NCBI RefSeq assembly: GCF_003350295.1
Contig: NZ_QLYY01000011.1
Location: forward strand, 1 to 64,000
Source: Vibrio tetraodonis
GTDB taxonomy: Bacteria; Pseudomonadota; Gammaproteobacteria; Enterobacterales; Vibrionaceae
Direction of reading: 5' to 3'
Length of the DNA: 64,000 nucleotides
The notes beneath the pieces are model-generated. The model was not told the DNA's origin. It saw only the letters and a list, made by a program, of their open reading frames with translations, and ran no database searches. Below are positions 28,836-39,362 of this stretch, in pieces (position 1 is the stretch's first letter; each line of letters begins with the position of its first letter). Made by a program: the position numbers and the translations under genes.

Positions 28836-29279
28836 ATGAAAGGAAATATGAGTAAGCAGTCTGGTTTCACTCTGCTAGAAGTAATGGTCGTTATTGTTAT
28901 TCTGGGTATTCTAGCCAGTTTTGTTGTCCCTAACCTACTAGGTAATAAAGAAAAAGCTGACCAGCAGAAAGCCATTACGGATATTGTTGCGCTAGAAAAT
29001 GCACTTGATATGTACAAACTGGATAACAGTGTTTATCCAACCACAGATCAAGGTTTAGAAGCATTGGTTAAAAAACCGTCCAGCCCTGAGCCTCGTAACT
29101 ACCGCGAGGGAGGCTATGTTAAGCGCCTGCCGACAGACCCTTGGGGTAATGACTACCAGTACTTAAGCCCTGGCGATCACGGCAATGTGGATATCTTTAC
29201 ACTGGGAGCAGACGGCCAAGAAGGTGGTGAAGGTGTAAATGCCGATATAGGCAACTGGAACATTCAGGACTTTCAATAA
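28836..29279 (+). CDS. gspG: Major pseudopilin GspG (EpsG)
   Basis: The 147-residue prepilin builds the pseudopilus that pushes substrates out. The prepilin peptidase site is [10 protein letters not shown] with Glu5, followed by the hydrophobic helix. The C-terminal block includes DQGLEALV and [13 protein letters not shown] with acidic residues of the calcium-binding region. The ATG at 28836 follows GGAGA; an in-frame TTG upstream is unlikely. The peptidase itself (PilD/GspO) is not in this window. Confidence 0.97.
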   Translation: MKGNMSKQSGFTLLEVMVVIVILGILASFVVPNLLGNKEKADQQKAITDIVALENALDMYKLDNSVYPTTDQGLEALVKKPSSPEPRNYREGGYVKRLPTDPWGNDYQYLSPGDHGNVDIFTLGADGQEGGEGVNADIGNWNIQDFQ

Positions 29280-29315
29280 GGTAGTGGCGGCATAATAAGC
29301 CGCCCTCTTTTTCCT

Positions 29316-29915
29316 ATGCATCAAACACACTTAAATCGCTTTCGAGCAGGATTTACATTGCTCGAAATTTTGCTTGTTTTAGTATTAGTTTCATTGGCAT
29401 CTGTCGCGGTAATTTCAACCCTACCGACTAATGCTAAAGATGAATCAAAGAAGCAAGCACAGTCACTCTATCAACGTCTCTTGCTGCTTAATGAAGAGGC
29501 AATGTTGAGTGGGCGCGATTATGGTTTAAGAGTGGATGAAAAAAAGTCTACTTATTATCTGATGACACTAGAAAGTGAAGGCTGGAAAAAACTCAACATT
29601 GAACAAATCCCCTATGAAACAAAGGTGGAAGAGTCAGCGACCATATCCTTAGCCTTGGGTGGCAGTTCTTGGAATGATGATAGGTTGTTTAAACCTGATG
29701 GTTTGTTTAATGATGAACTGTTTGACGATCTGTTTGAAAAGAAAAAACTTCCGCCTCCGCAAATCTTCATTGTTTCTAGCGGAGAGGTGACGCCATTTAC
29801 AGTCTCTATCTATCCGCGACAAGGTGATGAAGAGCAAGATGCATGGAAAGTTACCGCTAAAGAGAATGGTCAGATAGTGCTTTTAGCTCCAGGAGAGAGT
29901 CTTGATGAAAGCTAA
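29316..29915 (+). CDS. gspH: Minor pseudopilin GspH (EpsH)
   Basis: The 199-residue prepilin-like protein has cleavage site FRAG|FTLLEI with Glu5 and one N-terminal helix, followed by a beta-rich head domain. It sits between gspG and gspI as usual for this minor pseudopilin. It overlaps gspI by 11 bases. Confidence 0.93.
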   Translation: MHQTHLNRFRAGFTLLEILLVLVLVSLASVAVISTLPTNAKDESKKQAQSLYQRLLLLNEEAMLSGRDYGLRVDEKKSTYYLMTLESEGWKKLNIEQIPYETKVEESATISLALGGSSWNDDRLFKPDGLFNDELFDDLFEKKKLPPPQIFIVSSGEVTPFTVSIYPRQGDEEQDAWKVTAKENGQIVLLAPGESLDES

Positions 29916-30258
29916 ACGCGGAATGACGTTATTAGAGGTATTAATTGCTTTAGCTATTTTTGCCACCGCTGCTATTGCAACGATTCGTTCGGTCAGTCAG
30001 CATATTAATACGCTCAGTTATCTTGAAGAAAAAACCTTCGCTGCCTTGGTGGCGGATAACCAAATGGCGCAAGTCTTACTGTCACAAAGCAAGCCGAGCA
30101 AAAAGAAAGGTAAAGATGAATTAGCTGGTCGAGAGTGGTTTTGGTCGATAGAGCCAGTAGCAACCGAAGGTGATATTCTTCAAGCTTTTGATGTTAAGGT
30201 TGCGACCAGTGAAAAAGGCTCTCCTGTGGTAACGGTAAGAAGCTATGTACAAAAATAA
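29905..30258 (+). CDS. gspI: Minor pseudopilin GspI (EpsI)
   Basis: The 117-residue protein has the prepilin site KRG|MTLLEV with Glu5. It belongs to the tip complex with GspJ and GspK. The ATG at 29905 follows AGGAGAG and overlaps the end of gspH. Confidence 0.94.
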   Translation: MKAKRGMTLLEVLIALAIFATAAIATIRSVSQHINTLSYLEEKTFAALVADNQMAQVLLSQSKPSKKKGKDELAGREWFWSIEPVATEGDILQAFDVKVATSEKGSPVVTVRSYVQK

Positions 30259-30892
30259 AATGCCTCTCAAGCCGTCGGGTTTTACTCTTATTGAAGTACT
30301 GGTTGCTATTGCTATTTTTGCTAGCTTAAGTGTTGGTGCCTATCAAGTGCTGAATCAGGTGCAGCGCAGTAATGCTTTGTCACTTGAGCGTAGTGAAAGA
30401 TTAAAAGTGCTGCAGCGAACTCTCGTTTATATGGATGGTGATTTTCGCCAGATGGCGACACGTCAAACCCGAACCAACGGCGCAGAATCCAATGGTATGT
30501 TGCTGCAATGGAAGGAGTATCTTTTGGACTCTGATGCAAAAGGGATCATGTTTACTCGTTTAGGTTGGCATAATCCACAGCAGCAATTCCCTCGAGGAGA
30601 GATCAGCAAAGTCGGTTATCGAATAAAAGATGATGTGCTTGAGAGAGTGTGGTGGCGTTATGCTGATACTCCAGCGGGCCAAGAGGGTATCTCTTTACCT
30701 CTTATCGATAAAGTAGAGTCTTTTGACGTTAAGTTTTTAGAAGGTGCAGACTGGAAAAAAGAATGGACCAAGAAAGACGCACTGCCAAAGGCAGTATCTG
30801 TCGAATTGCAATTGAAGGATTATGGCAAGATTGAGCGCATTTATTTAGTTGCTGGCAGTGAAGTAAGTACTGCAGAGGAGAAGACGCAATGA
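30245..30892 (+). CDS. gspJ: Minor pseudopilin GspJ (EpsJ)
   Basis: The 215-residue protein has prepilin site [10 protein letters not shown] with Glu5. The head contains [15 protein letters not shown] and [19 protein letters not shown], typical of GspJ. It overlaps both gspI (14 bases) and gspK (4 bases). Confidence 0.94.
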   Translation: MYKNKMPLKPSGFTLIEVLVAIAIFASLSVGAYQVLNQVQRSNALSLERSERLKVLQRTLVYMDGDFRQMATRQTRTNGAESNGMLLQWKEYLLDSDAKGIMFTRLGWHNPQQQFPRGEISKVGYRIKDDVLERVWWRYADTPAGQEGISLPLIDKVESFDVKFLEGADWKKEWTKKDALPKAVSVELQLKDYGKIERIYLVAGSEVSTAEEKTQ

Positions 30893-31911
30893 TGAGGCGC
30901 TCTCAGAAGGGGGTTGCCCTTATCGTTATTTTGCTTCTTTTAGCTGTCATGGTGAGCGTTGCCGCGAGTATGGCTGATCGGCTTTTTACCCAATTTAAGC
31001 GCGCGCAAAATCAGATAAATTACCAGCAAGCTTATTGGTATAGTTTGAGTGTTGAAGCTTTGGCGAAATATGGCATCGAGCAAAGTTATCAAGATAACCC
31101 AGATAGTATTAACCTATCTCAGCCTTGGGCCAATGAATTTAATAGTTTACCACTCGATTATGGTACTGTTAGTGGCAAGTTAATTGATGCACAGGCATGC
31201 TTTAATATCAATGCATTGGCGGGTTTAGGGGCAAGTGCAGGTGCCTCTCAGGTGCCATTTTTGGTGGCTAGGTTTCAAAACCTACTTGAAGAGTTAGAAG
31301 TAGAGAACTATCAGGCGGAAACAATATCTCAGTCTCTTTGGGAGTATACCGATAGTAATGATTCGGTGAATTCACCTTCAGGCGCTGAAGATAGCTATTA
31401 TGAGGGTTTGTCTCCAGCCTATCTAAGCGCTAATACTTTGCTCGCGGATAGCAGTGAGCTGCGAGCGGTCAAAGAAGTCAGTGGCGATGCCATGGAAAAA
31501 ATTAATTCTATGATTTGCGCATTGCCCACCAGTGATTTACGCCTTAATGTGAATACTATACCGGCAGAGCATGCCGCTTTGCTGGTTGCTATGTTTTATC
31601 CTAACTTGAGCGCATCACAAGCAAAAGAAATTTTGGATGGTCGAGGCCCAGATGGATGGGCCTCGATAGACAACTTTATGAGTCAAGCTGCGTTGAGTAG
31701 TTTGAGTGATGAAGTCAAAAAGGAAGTAAAAAAGTATTTGAGTGTCGATAGCAAGTATTTTGAAATGGATGCTGAAGTATTGGTGGATAACTCTAGGGTG
31801 CGACTTCGCAGCCTGTTATTTAGTGATGACAAAAAAACTGCAACGGTAGTACGCCGTCGCTTTGGAGGGATCGGTGAACGAGTTTCTAATCGTTCGGCTG
31901 AGCAAAAATAA
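30889..31911 (+). CDS. gspK: Minor pseudopilin GspK (EpsK)
   Basis: The 340-residue largest minor pseudopilin caps the tip complex. The prepilin site is [10 protein letters not shown], lacking Glu5, which is normal for GspK. Later blocks include [22 protein letters not shown] and a SAM-like helical region. Its end overlaps the start of gspL by 38 bases. Confidence 0.94.
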   Translation: MMRRSQKGVALIVILLLLAVMVSVAASMADRLFTQFKRAQNQINYQQAYWYSLSVEALAKYGIEQSYQDNPDSINLSQPWANEFNSLPLDYGTVSGKLIDAQACFNINALAGLGASAGASQVPFLVARFQNLLEELEVENYQAETISQSLWEYTDSNDSVNSPSGAEDSYYEGLSPAYLSANTLLADSSELRAVKEVSGDAMEKINSMICALPTSDLRLNVNTIPAEHAALLVAMFYPNLSASQAKEILDGRGPDGWASIDNFMSQAALSSLSDEVKKEVKKYLSVDSKYFEMDAEVLVDNSRVRLRSLLFSDDKKTATVVRRRFGGIGERVSNRSAEQK

Positions 31912-33085
31912 AACAGCGATAATTCAGTGGCTGGTTTGGTCTGAAATCCAAAAGGAAGTGATAGCGAGCGGTGAGCTGCAGGATCGTCAGGATATATCAG
32001 ATCTTACCCACTATGCGCAAGGGCGTCAGTTAGTTTTGTTGGTGTCGACTGCCAACTTGGTATTAACTCAAGTCGATATTCCTGCTGGGGCAAATCGTCA
32101 GCTCGAGTCGATGCTGCCATTTCTGCTTGAGGATGATATTGCTCAAGATGTTGATGAGCTACATTTTACTGTGCTTGCTAAGCAAGATGGTAAAGCACAT
32201 GTGTGCGGAATAGATCATTGTTGGTTGGAGGCCATTATTGCTGACTTTCGTGAGCTAGGCCTTGTGGTGCGCAAAGTGATACCAGATGCGCTTGCCTTAC
32301 CAGTTTCAGAAGAGATAAGCCTCACAGCAGTAGAAGTGGATGGTCAGTGGTTGGTAAAAAAAGGCTCTTATCAAGCCATGAGTATTGAAGAATCTTGGCT
32401 TCATCTTCTGGCACAATCTGGATGGGTTAAGCAAGGTGATGATTATCTGCTGCTTAAGGCGTTTTCGCCTTTGCCCAATATAGAGTTAAGCCAAGATCAA
32501 GACTGGAAAAGTGAGTCACCTAAACTGGTGATGCAACTGCTGGCAGAAGGTGCAGTACAAAGTAAATTGAACCTTCTATCGGGTGAGTTTAAGCCCAAAT
32601 CTTCACTTGGTCGCCACCTTAAAGTTTGGCGCAAAACGGGTATAGCGGCTGGTGTGCTGCTTTTTGTGGTCGGTGTAAATAACTGGCTGCACATCCAAAA
32701 TGCTGAAGCGCAAGCCAATGCTTACCGCAGTGAGAGTGAACGTATATTTCGTCAAATAACCAACAAAAATAAAATTCCAACTATCACTTATATGAAGCGG
32801 GAGTTGCTGCGAGAGGAAAAAATGTTGTCTGGTGGCGGTGGCGATTCCGTACTTGATTGGATGATAAAAATGCCTCAAGTGATGAAGCAAGTTCCGGGAC
32901 TGAAATTGACCAGCTTTAAATACGATGGCTCTAGAGGTGAGGTGCGATTGCAAGCACAGAGTAATGACTTTCAAACCTTTGAAAAAGCTCGAGAGCTGAT
33001 GTCAGATAAATTCACTGTTGAGCAAGGACAATTGAGTAAGTCAGGTTCTTTAGTCAATGGTACTTTTGTGCTTAAGCGTCTGTAA
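31874..33085 (+). CDS. gspL: Type II secretion protein GspL (EpsL)
   Basis: This 403-residue bitopic protein recruits GspE to the membrane. An actin-like cytoplasmic domain (about 1-235) is followed by one membrane helix (about 256-273, [18 protein letters not shown]) and a periplasmic ferredoxin-like domain. The GTG start at 31874 follows GGAGGG and gives the family N terminus NEFLIVRLS; a TTG four codons upstream is not favoured. Confidence 0.94.
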   Translation: MNEFLIVRLSKNKTAIIQWLVWSEIQKEVIASGELQDRQDISDLTHYAQGRQLVLLVSTANLVLTQVDIPAGANRQLESMLPFLLEDDIAQDVDELHFTVLAKQDGKAHVCGIDHCWLEAIIADFRELGLVVRKVIPDALALPVSEEISLTAVEVDGQWLVKKGSYQAMSIEESWLHLLAQSGWVKQGDDYLLLKAFSPLPNIELSQDQDWKSESPKLVMQLLAEGAVQSKLNLLSGEFKPKSSLGRHLKVWRKTGIAAGVLLFVVGVNNWLHIQNAEAQANAYRSESERIFRQITNKNKIPTITYMKRELLREEKMLSGGGGDSVLDWMIKMPQVMKQVPGLKLTSFKYDGSRGEVRLQAQSNDFQTFEKARELMSDKFTVEQGQLSKSGSLVNGTFVLKRL

Positions 33086-33094
33086 GAGGTGGAG

Positions 33095-33586
33095 ATGAAG
33101 CAGTTATTAACATCAATACAGCTTTGGTGGATGAAGGCCAGCCAACGTGAGCAACGTATGTTGATGGTTTGCGGTGCATTTTTGTTTTTGGGTATCCTCT
33201 ATTGGGGCATTATACAGCCTGTGGTTCAAAGGGCAGATGCCGCGACGCAGCGCATTCAAAATGAAAAGCAGCTTTTGACTTGGGTGAAGGATAAAGCGGA
33301 CACTATTAATCAACTTCGCGCAAAAGGCGGTATGTCCTCATCCGGTTTACCTTTAAACCAATCTATCTCTTCTACCGCTTCTCGTTTTGATGCGGAGCTT
33401 GTTAGGGTCCAGCCTCGTGGCGAGGAGCTGCAAGTGTGGGTGCAACCTATGCCATTTAATCGTTTGATTGATTGGATGACTTTCTTGAAAGAAAACTATG
33501 GTGTGTCTGCAACTTTTATGGATATTGATAAAGGCGATCAAGAAGGAACTGTTGAAATTAAGCGCCTCCAGTTTGTAAAAGGATAG
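33095..33586 (+). CDS. gspM: Type II secretion protein GspM (EpsM)
   Basis: The 163-residue inner-membrane protein stabilises GspL. A short cytoplasmic tail (with SQREQRMLMV) is followed by one membrane helix (about 25-42) and a periplasmic ferredoxin-like domain. The ATG at 33095 follows AGAGGTGG; an in-frame GTG two codons earlier is possible. Confidence 0.93.
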   Translation: MKQLLTSIQLWWMKASQREQRMLMVCGAFLFLGILYWGIIQPVVQRADAATQRIQNEKQLLTWVKDKADTINQLRAKGGMSSSGLPLNQSISSTASRFDAELVRVQPRGEELQVWVQPMPFNRLIDWMTFLKENYGVSATFMDIDKGDQEGTVEIKRLQFVKG

Positions 33587-33592
33587 TCTGCA

Positions 33593-34357
33593 GTGAAAAA
33601 AATAATTCTGCTGAGCTTGGCTCTGTTTATGGTGTTTTTAATAAGTGCTATTGCACATTTGCCCGCTCAGATAGCGCTGAATTATCTGCCTTTGCCCCAA
33701 CAGCTTATGGTAAGCGGGGTCACAGGCTCTTTTTGGAATGGTCGAGCTGATGCTGTTCAGTGGCAAAATAGTAACTATGGTTCTCTGAACTGGCAGTTAT
33801 CACCACTTAAGCTCCTGCTCGGTAAAGCAGAGGCGCAAGTACGCTTTGGTCAGGGTAGCGATATGCATATCTCCGGGCGAGGAACTGTCGGTTTAAGTAT
33901 GTCTGGTCCTTATGCCCACAAGTTAGTTGCTTCTCTTCCTGTTGAGAAAGCCCTTGAGCTAGCTCCGCCGCTTCCCATTCCAATTGAACTTAGCGGTAAA
34001 GTGGAATTGAGTATTCAATCTATGGTTTATGCTGCGCCATATTGTCAATCGGCTACCGGCTCATTGGTGTGGAATACAGACAAAGTTGTTACTCCTCTTG
34101 ACGAACTAAAGCTAGGTCCAGTTATTGCCAACTTTACTTGTGACAATAGTGACATAAAGGTGAAAGCGGAGCAAAGCAGTCAAGATGTGGTAAGTTCAGG
34201 CGATCTTGAACTTAGCTCAAATCACACTTATCAAGCATCGGCATGGTTTAAGCCTGGGGAAAGTTTCCCTCAAGCTTTCGCGGAGCAATTGAAGTGGCTA
34301 CCCTCGCCAGATGGGCAAGGCCGCTATCAGCTTAGTTACCAAGGTAAGCTTAACTAA
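33593..34357 (+). CDS. gspN: Type II secretion protein GspN (EpsN)
   Basis: The 254-residue protein has an N-terminal membrane anchor (LLSLALFMVFLISAIAHLPA) and the GspN motif GVTGSFWNGRADAVQW. The function of GspN is not settled and many type II systems lack it; its presence at the operon end is typical of Vibrio eps. The start is GTG. Confidence 0.92.
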   Translation: MKKIILLSLALFMVFLISAIAHLPAQIALNYLPLPQQLMVSGVTGSFWNGRADAVQWQNSNYGSLNWQLSPLKLLLGKAEAQVRFGQGSDMHISGRGTVGLSMSGPYAHKLVASLPVEKALELAPPLPIPIELSGKVELSIQSMVYAAPYCQSATGSLVWNTDKVVTPLDELKLGPVIANFTCDNSDIKVKAEQSSQDVVSSGDLELSSNHTYQASAWFKPGESFPQAFAEQLKWLPSPDGQGRYQLSYQGKLN

Positions 34358-34375
34358 AGACCGCAACTTGAGTTA

Positions 34376-34417
34376 GATATTTGCCAGAAATAGGCGTTTA
34401 TATTTGTGGCAAATATC
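34376..34417. repeat. 11-bp inverted repeat between convergent gspN and envZ
   Basis: GATATTTGCCA (34376-34386) and TGGCAAATATC (34407-34417) form a perfect hairpin with a 20-base loop in the 69-bp gap between the two convergent genes. There is no T tail on either strand. It may act as a transcript-end or RNA-stability element. Confidence 0.5.
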
Positions 34418-34426
34418 GAGATTGGG

Positions 34427-35740
34427 CTAGCTAGCTTTGATGGTTGGAAAACTAATTTGCGCTCTAAGTCCGCCATTGCTGCGATTATTAATAGTGACGC
34501 TGCCTTGGTGCTGATTGGCGATGCGTTTAACTATCGCTAGACCGAGCCCTGTGCCTTCACTTCCACGAGCCGTGTCCCCTCGAGTAAAGGGCTCAAACAG
34601 CTTTCCTATCTGACCTTCCTCGATCCCTGGTCCATTATCTTCAATACAAACCCATGCAAGTGCATTATCTGCTGTGATACCCGTGCTGACTTTAACCCAG
34701 CCATTGCCGTAACGCATAGCATTGATCACAAGGTTAGTAATGGCGCGCTTGATAGCAATCGGGCTTCCATAGGCAAACTTGAGTGGCCTGTGATACTCAG
34801 TTTCGATTTTTACTTCATATCCACCTTCAGCAGAGCTCACTTCATTGGCGATGTCGTTTAGATTAACAGCAACAAACGTTTCTCTGTCGACGGGTTTTAG
34901 ATAATCCATAAACTGATTGATGATCTGATTGCATTCTTCAGTGTCGCTGATGATACCTTCAGCAAGATAGCTGTCTTGTGGTGACATCATTTCGGTCGCG
35001 AGACGAATGCGTGTCAATGGTGTTCTTAAATCGTGACTAATACCAGCCATGAGTAAGGTTCTGTCTTCTTCAAGTGCTTGAATGCCTTTGGCCATTTGAT
35101 TAAAAGCGCGGGTAACGGCGCGAATTTCTGATGCTCCTTTAACTGGTAAAGGAGGAGGGATTTCACCTTGTCCCACACCTTTGGCGGCTTTTTCTAGCGC
35201 AATAAGGGGCCGGTTTTGTAAACGGATAAAAAGCCAACCTCCTGCAACAATTAGTAAAGCCACTAATAAGCTATTGCGAAACAGTGGCGCAAAGTCTTCT
35301 TCATGTAATTCGGACAGTGGAATACGAAGAACGGAGCCGGGTAAGGAGTCGATTTTCATCCATAATATATAGCTGTCTGCTCCGAGCGTCATGCGCACAT
35401 CGGTTTGAGTGCCTAGCTCTTTGCTCATCTCTTCACTCATAAGATCTATGCTCATTCCCTGATAATACTCGGCCGCAATTGGGCTATCCTCACTGTGAAT
35501 AGTAACGCCGAGCTGCTCAAGCACTCTCCTTCGCAGTGGCGCATCCATTTGGAGTTGGTGCTCGGCATTTGCAGAATCATCGAGCATAAGGCTGATTTCA
35601 TGGCCGAGAATCTTATTGAACTGTTGCATGCTGGGCATTAAAGCGTAGTTGAAAACAGCGTAATAAGAATAAATTTGGCTTGCGATAAGTAAGGTGAAAA
35701 AGATAAAAATTGATTGGGTAAATGAGCTAGTAATACGCAT
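34427..35740 (-). CDS. envZ: Osmosensing histidine kinase EnvZ
   Basis: The inner-membrane sensor kinase phosphorylates OmpR. From the favoured ATG at 35740 it has 437 residues; an ATG six codons upstream is possible. Two membrane helices (about 8-26 and 157-172) flank a periplasmic domain. A HAMP segment follows, then the H box [18 protein letters not shown] (His at about 236), then N, G1 and G2 boxes ([28 protein letters not shown]). It is the second gene of ompR-envZ. Confidence 0.95.
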   Translation of the reverse strand: MRITSSFTQSIFIFFTLLIASQIYSYYAVFNYALMPSMQQFNKILGHEISLMLDDSANAEHQLQMDAPLRRRVLEQLGVTIHSEDSPIAAEYYQGMSIDLMSEEMSKELGTQTDVRMTLGADSYILWMKIDSLPGSVLRIPLSELHEEDFAPLFRNSLLVALLIVAGGWLFIRLQNRPLIALEKAAKGVGQGEIPPPLPVKGASEIRAVTRAFNQMAKGIQALEEDRTLLMAGISHDLRTPLTRIRLATEMMSPQDSYLAEGIISDTEECNQIINQFMDYLKPVDRETFVAVNLNDIANEVSSAEGGYEVKIETEYHRPLKFAYGSPIAIKRAITNLVINAMRYGNGWVKVSTGITADNALAWVCIEDNGPGIEEGQIGKLFEPFTRGDTARGSEGTGLGLAIVKRIANQHQGSVTINNRSNGGLRAQISFPTIKAS

Positions 35741-35810
35741 GCCAGTAACCTTAGTCACAATGAATAAAAGAAATGCGAGACATAAGCTCGCATGCTTACC
35801 GGATTAGCTA

Positions 35811-36530
35811 TTATGCCTCTTTGCCATCTGGAACAAAAACATAACCTAGCCCCCAGACAGTTTGTATGTAGCGTGGCTTACTCGGGTCGAGTTCAAGCAT
35901 GCGGCGTAAGCGTGATATTTGTACGTCAATCGAGCGCTCCATCGCAGAATACTCTCGGCCTCTGGCCATATTCATCAGCTTATCTCGAGACATGGGCTCT
36001 CTGGCGTTGGTGACCAGTGCCTTTAAAACGGCGAATTCCCCAGATGTCAGAGGCATGGATTCTTCGCCTTTAAACATCTCTCGCGTGCCTAGATTAAGGC
36101 TAAACTCACCAAACTCGACCACAGATTCTTCAGCGCTAGGAGCGCCGGGAAGTTCAACCGTTTGACGACGTAATACGGCCTTGATTCGAGCAAGCAGTTC
36201 GCGGGGATTAAATGGTTTAGGTAGATAGTCATCTGCGCCTACTTCTAAACCGACAATGCGATCGATCTCATCGCCTTTGGCGGTTAGCATTAAAATCGGA
36301 AGAGTGCTGTTTGCATTGCGTAGCCGTCGGCAGATAGATAAGCCATCCTCTCCTGGTAACATGAGATCCAGCACCATTAAATGGAAGTTTTCACGGGTCA
36401 ATAGGCGGTCCATTTGTTCGCTGTTGGCAACACTACGTACTTGAAAGCCTTGCTCAGACAAGTAACGCTCTAACAGTGCACGTAAACGTGCATCGTCATC
36501 AACAACCAAAATTTTGTGCTTTTCTTGCAT
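35811..36530 (-). CDS. ompR: Response regulator OmpR
   Basis: The 239-residue regulator has a receiver domain with the phosphorylated Asp in LMVLDLMLPGEDG and Lys in LPKPFNPRELLARI. Its C-terminal winged helix includes the block RGREYSAMERSIDVQISRLRRML, then YIQTVWGLGYVFVP. It controls porin and envelope genes. It precedes envZ and is divergent from greB, the same order as in E. coli. Confidence 0.97.
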   Translation of the reverse strand: MQEKHKILVVDDDARLRALLERYLSEQGFQVRSVANSEQMDRLLTRENFHLMVLDLMLPGEDGLSICRRLRNANSTLPILMLTAKGDEIDRIVGLEVGADDYLPKPFNPRELLARIKAVLRRQTVELPGAPSAEESVVEFGEFSLNLGTREMFKGEESMPLTSGEFAVLKALVTNAREPMSRDKLMNMARGREYSAMERSIDVQISRLRRMLELDPSKPRYIQTVWGLGYVFVPDGKEA

Positions 36531-36710
36531 AGAATGCTTCCACCTATTTGTATATCCAGTGCTCAGAGTGAGGGGCTAGGACTTTTGCCTTGCGACTAAA
36601 ATGTAACACCCTTTAGTAAAAAGTAGTCAAAAGAATTGTTAATGATTATTACCTTTTTGATCCTTTTTAGCTAATGTATATGCCAAGATCAACCAAGCAG
36701 TATTGAAGCA

Positions 36711-37205
36711 ATGAAAACAAACTTGATCACCCGTGAAGGTTTCCAGCGATTAAAAGATGAACTTGATTTTTTGTGGAAAGAAGAGCGCCCAGAAGTGACC
36801 AAAAAAGTCACTTGGGCGGCTGGGTTAGGCGATCGCTCCGAAAATGCGGATTACCAATATAACAAAAAGCGCTTACGAGAAATTGATCGACGGGTTCGCT
36901 ACCTTAGAAAGCGTTTAGAACAGGTTAAAGTCGTTGACTATTCGCCTCAGCAAGAGGGAAAGGTTTTTTTTGGAGCATGGGTGGAAGTAGAAAACCAAAT
37001 GGGCGAAGTGAAAAAGTTTCGTATTGTTGGCCCGGATGAAATTTACGGCGATGCAAAGGACTATATTTCGATTGATTCACCCATGGCGAGAGCGCTACTC
37101 AAAAAAGAAATTGATGATGAAGTGATGGTAAGAACCCCTGAAGGGGAGAAAGAGTGGTTTGTAAACAGGATTGATTATAAGGCTGATGGCGTCACCCCTA
37201 GTTAG
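36711..37205 (+). CDS. greB: Transcription elongation factor GreB
   Basis: The 164-residue factor stimulates cleavage of the RNA 3' end in backtracked RNA polymerase. The N-terminal coiled coil carries the catalytic acidic tip (LGDRSENADYQY) and is followed by the FKBP-like C-terminal domain. GreB rather than GreA is indicated by the basic patch (KKRLREIDRRVRYLRKRLE). It is divergent from ompR. Confidence 0.96.
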   Translation: MKTNLITREGFQRLKDELDFLWKEERPEVTKKVTWAAGLGDRSENADYQYNKKRLREIDRRVRYLRKRLEQVKVVDYSPQQEGKVFFGAWVEVENQMGEVKKFRIVGPDEIYGDAKDYISIDSPMARALLKKEIDDEVMVRTPEGEKEWFVNRIDYKADGVTPS

Positions 37206-37208
37206 AAT

Positions 37209-37232
37209 ACCGCCGCGCAGCTGTGCGGCGGT
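37209..37232. terminator. GC-rich hairpin between greB and the retropepsin-like gene
   Basis: ACCGCCGC and GCGGCGGT form a perfect dyad, four bases after the greB stop and 11 bp before the convergent gene's stop. It lacks a clear T tail, so it may be a weak bidirectional terminator or an RNA 3'-end stabiliser. Confidence 0.5.
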
Positions 37233-37242
37233 AGAGCATTGA

Positions 37243-39153
37243 TTATTTCTCGTAATCAGGCTTGTCTGTCACCATATAGTTGGTTTCACTAGAGACCATT
37301 ACACCATGTTTTAGGAAGTTTTTGCCTAAAATCATGCTGTAATGAAAGCGGCTGCGATCTTGAAGGTTTACTCTCACTCTCTTTTCCAAGTTACCGAGTT
37401 TTACTTGCATTTCAACCACAGGTCTAACATTGGCTTTCTCCCCTTTTTTGGCCTTAATTCGCATCGTATCTACGACGGGCTTGGTAAAAGTTTTACTCAT
37501 GCCTGCGTCGTTTTGATAGGTAAAGCTAACCATGTCTTGGCCATCTTTTCTAAATTGCTTGATATTTAAAGCGTTTATCGAGCTGACATCCGCGCCAGTA
37601 TCAAGCTTGACCGGAAAAGATATACCTTCGACTTGCGCAACTTCAATATGGCCAGCTTTAAAAATTGGGTCATTCTCCAGTAGATTATCTGACCGTGTGT
37701 TTAAGAATACGCCACCTTTGGCGATGTTATGACCCAATACAAAAAAGGGCTGTTGATGCTTATCTTTATCTAGGATATCCAGAGCAATATTCATTGGTTG
37801 CGCTTTACTGCCAAGCTGGACATCTCCTTCAATCACTGGGCGTACGGAGTCACCTACTTTGAGCTTTTTAATCACAGGTTTTGTGATTCTTTCCGCTTTC
37901 CCTGTCTCTGTTGGTAGATAGAAAGTCACCACTTCTTTTTTATCCTTTTCAGTGATCTCGAAACTTTCTACGCGAAGTAAAGGGGTTTTAACCGCAAAAG
38001 TTGGGTAGGCAGGCAGACTAATATTATCCAGTTTGATGGATTCTTGCGGCGAAATCACCAGAGGGTCAGATTTTAAAGCGGCACTAAATGACTTGTTGCC
38101 TTGAAGTAAATTCTCTTTGTCAGTGTCGATAACAAAGTGCTGGCTTGCCAAATCCTTACCAATTCTAATTTGCGAGCTGAACTTACTCCGGTCGCGCAAA
38201 TAGACCAACCAATTTTGGTTATGCGTCTTATCTATTGTGACGGGTAGGTAAACCAAAGGACGTTCACCACTGCTGGTTTTCAGCATCCGAACTAAAGGCA
38301 AGCTCATGGTTTGACGCTGTTTATTCTTTCCTTCCAGAACAAACGATACTTGCTTATTCTTCTTGTCTACTTGGATGTTTAGTGCATGGGCGCTGGTATA
38401 GCGAGCTGTGGTTGAAATGCTGGTTTTATAGTGAATGTCAGAGATGGTGACTATGTCCTTTTTGCCAATCATCTTTGCATTGAGCTGCTCTTGAAGGTAG
38501 TTATATCCGGCTAGCACCCAAGCATTGTTGTTAAGGTAGGTTTTGCCAATTAGGATTGGAGCTGAAAAGTGAGAACGGTCAGTTAAATTAACCAAAGTCT
38601 CTACTTTCTTGTTCGCTATCGTCAAAGGTAGTGTTATTGCAGGGCGTAAAATAGGTGCTTGGCTGGTGCGGCTGCGGATAACACTTAACTTCTCCAGCTT
38701 TTTATCGACGGGTATTGTCTTGCCTGTTATAGGGTTTGGTATCTCAAAAGTGACGTGGACTTGATAGGCATCAAAGCTGTCGTCATCCCAGCTTGCTGCG
38801 GCAAATTTTTCAGCATCCCAAGTTCCATCGGTACCAATTAAATCACCGAAAACTGCCCACATAAGTTGGTCATCTTGATACTTTTTAAACTTAGGGTTGT
38901 TGCTGTATAAGTGAACATTTTCTGCGTGAATGGAGGTGCTATCAGCACCAGTATCAATTTTGCCAGCAAAAGGTACCTGAGCAAGCTCAGAAATATCACT
39001 GAAGTAGACGTTTTCGACTCGGCCTAATACAGGTTTGTTATCGAGCTGGTAAATAGGGCTTTGTGTGGTGGCTGCAAGGACTTGCTGCCAGGTCAATGGG
39101 TTGGCAAGTAAAGCCACCATTAGCACTAAGGCCGAAGACAGTTTCTTCATCAT
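37243..39153 (-). CDS. Exported four-module retropepsin-like (RimK-associated zinc protease family) protein
   Basis: The 636-residue protein has a signal peptide (cleavage near VLAA) and four tandem modules. The modules end in NLTDRSHFSAPILIGK (about 189-204), YLRDRSKFSSQIRIGK, LDILDKDKHQQPFFVLG and NLQDRSRFHYSMILGK. Modules 1 and 4 keep the aspartic-protease-like motif DTGAD (Asp67 and Asp518); modules 2 and 3 have lost it. The family (PF05618) is annotated as putative ATP-dependent zinc protease but the motif and fold are retropepsin-like. It should act in the periplasm. Substrate unknown. It is convergent with greB and divergent from tex. Confidence 0.8.
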   Translation of the reverse strand: MMKKLSSALVLMVALLANPLTWQQVLAATTQSPIYQLDNKPVLGRVENVYFSDISELAQVPFAGKIDTGADSTSIHAENVHLYSNNPKFKKYQDDQLMWAVFGDLIGTDGTWDAEKFAAASWDDDSFDAYQVHVTFEIPNPITGKTIPVDKKLEKLSVIRSRTSQAPILRPAITLPLTIANKKVETLVNLTDRSHFSAPILIGKTYLNNNAWVLAGYNYLQEQLNAKMIGKKDIVTISDIHYKTSISTTARYTSAHALNIQVDKKNKQVSFVLEGKNKQRQTMSLPLVRMLKTSSGERPLVYLPVTIDKTHNQNWLVYLRDRSKFSSQIRIGKDLASQHFVIDTDKENLLQGNKSFSAALKSDPLVISPQESIKLDNISLPAYPTFAVKTPLLRVESFEITEKDKKEVVTFYLPTETGKAERITKPVIKKLKVGDSVRPVIEGDVQLGSKAQPMNIALDILDKDKHQQPFFVLGHNIAKGGVFLNTRSDNLLENDPIFKAGHIEVAQVEGISFPVKLDTGADVSSINALNIKQFRKDGQDMVSFTYQNDAGMSKTFTKPVVDTMRIKAKKGEKANVRPVVEMQVKLGNLEKRVRVNLQDRSRFHYSMILGKNFLKHGVMVSSETNYMVTDKPDYEK

Positions 39154-39362
39154 AGTTTCCCGTAGATTATTAAGCGCAAAGGTATGTTCTAATACTCAGA
39201 GGTGATCTGCTTTCAGTTGTTCCAGTTTTGACATAAATCTGCTGGATGTCTATCAGGAGTTGGTAAATTTTACTCAACATAGTTAAAAACATTGCAAATT
39301 CTGTATAGAACCCCAATGTTCTACGGATAAATCCCATCACTAAGAATGAAGAGAATCACCGG

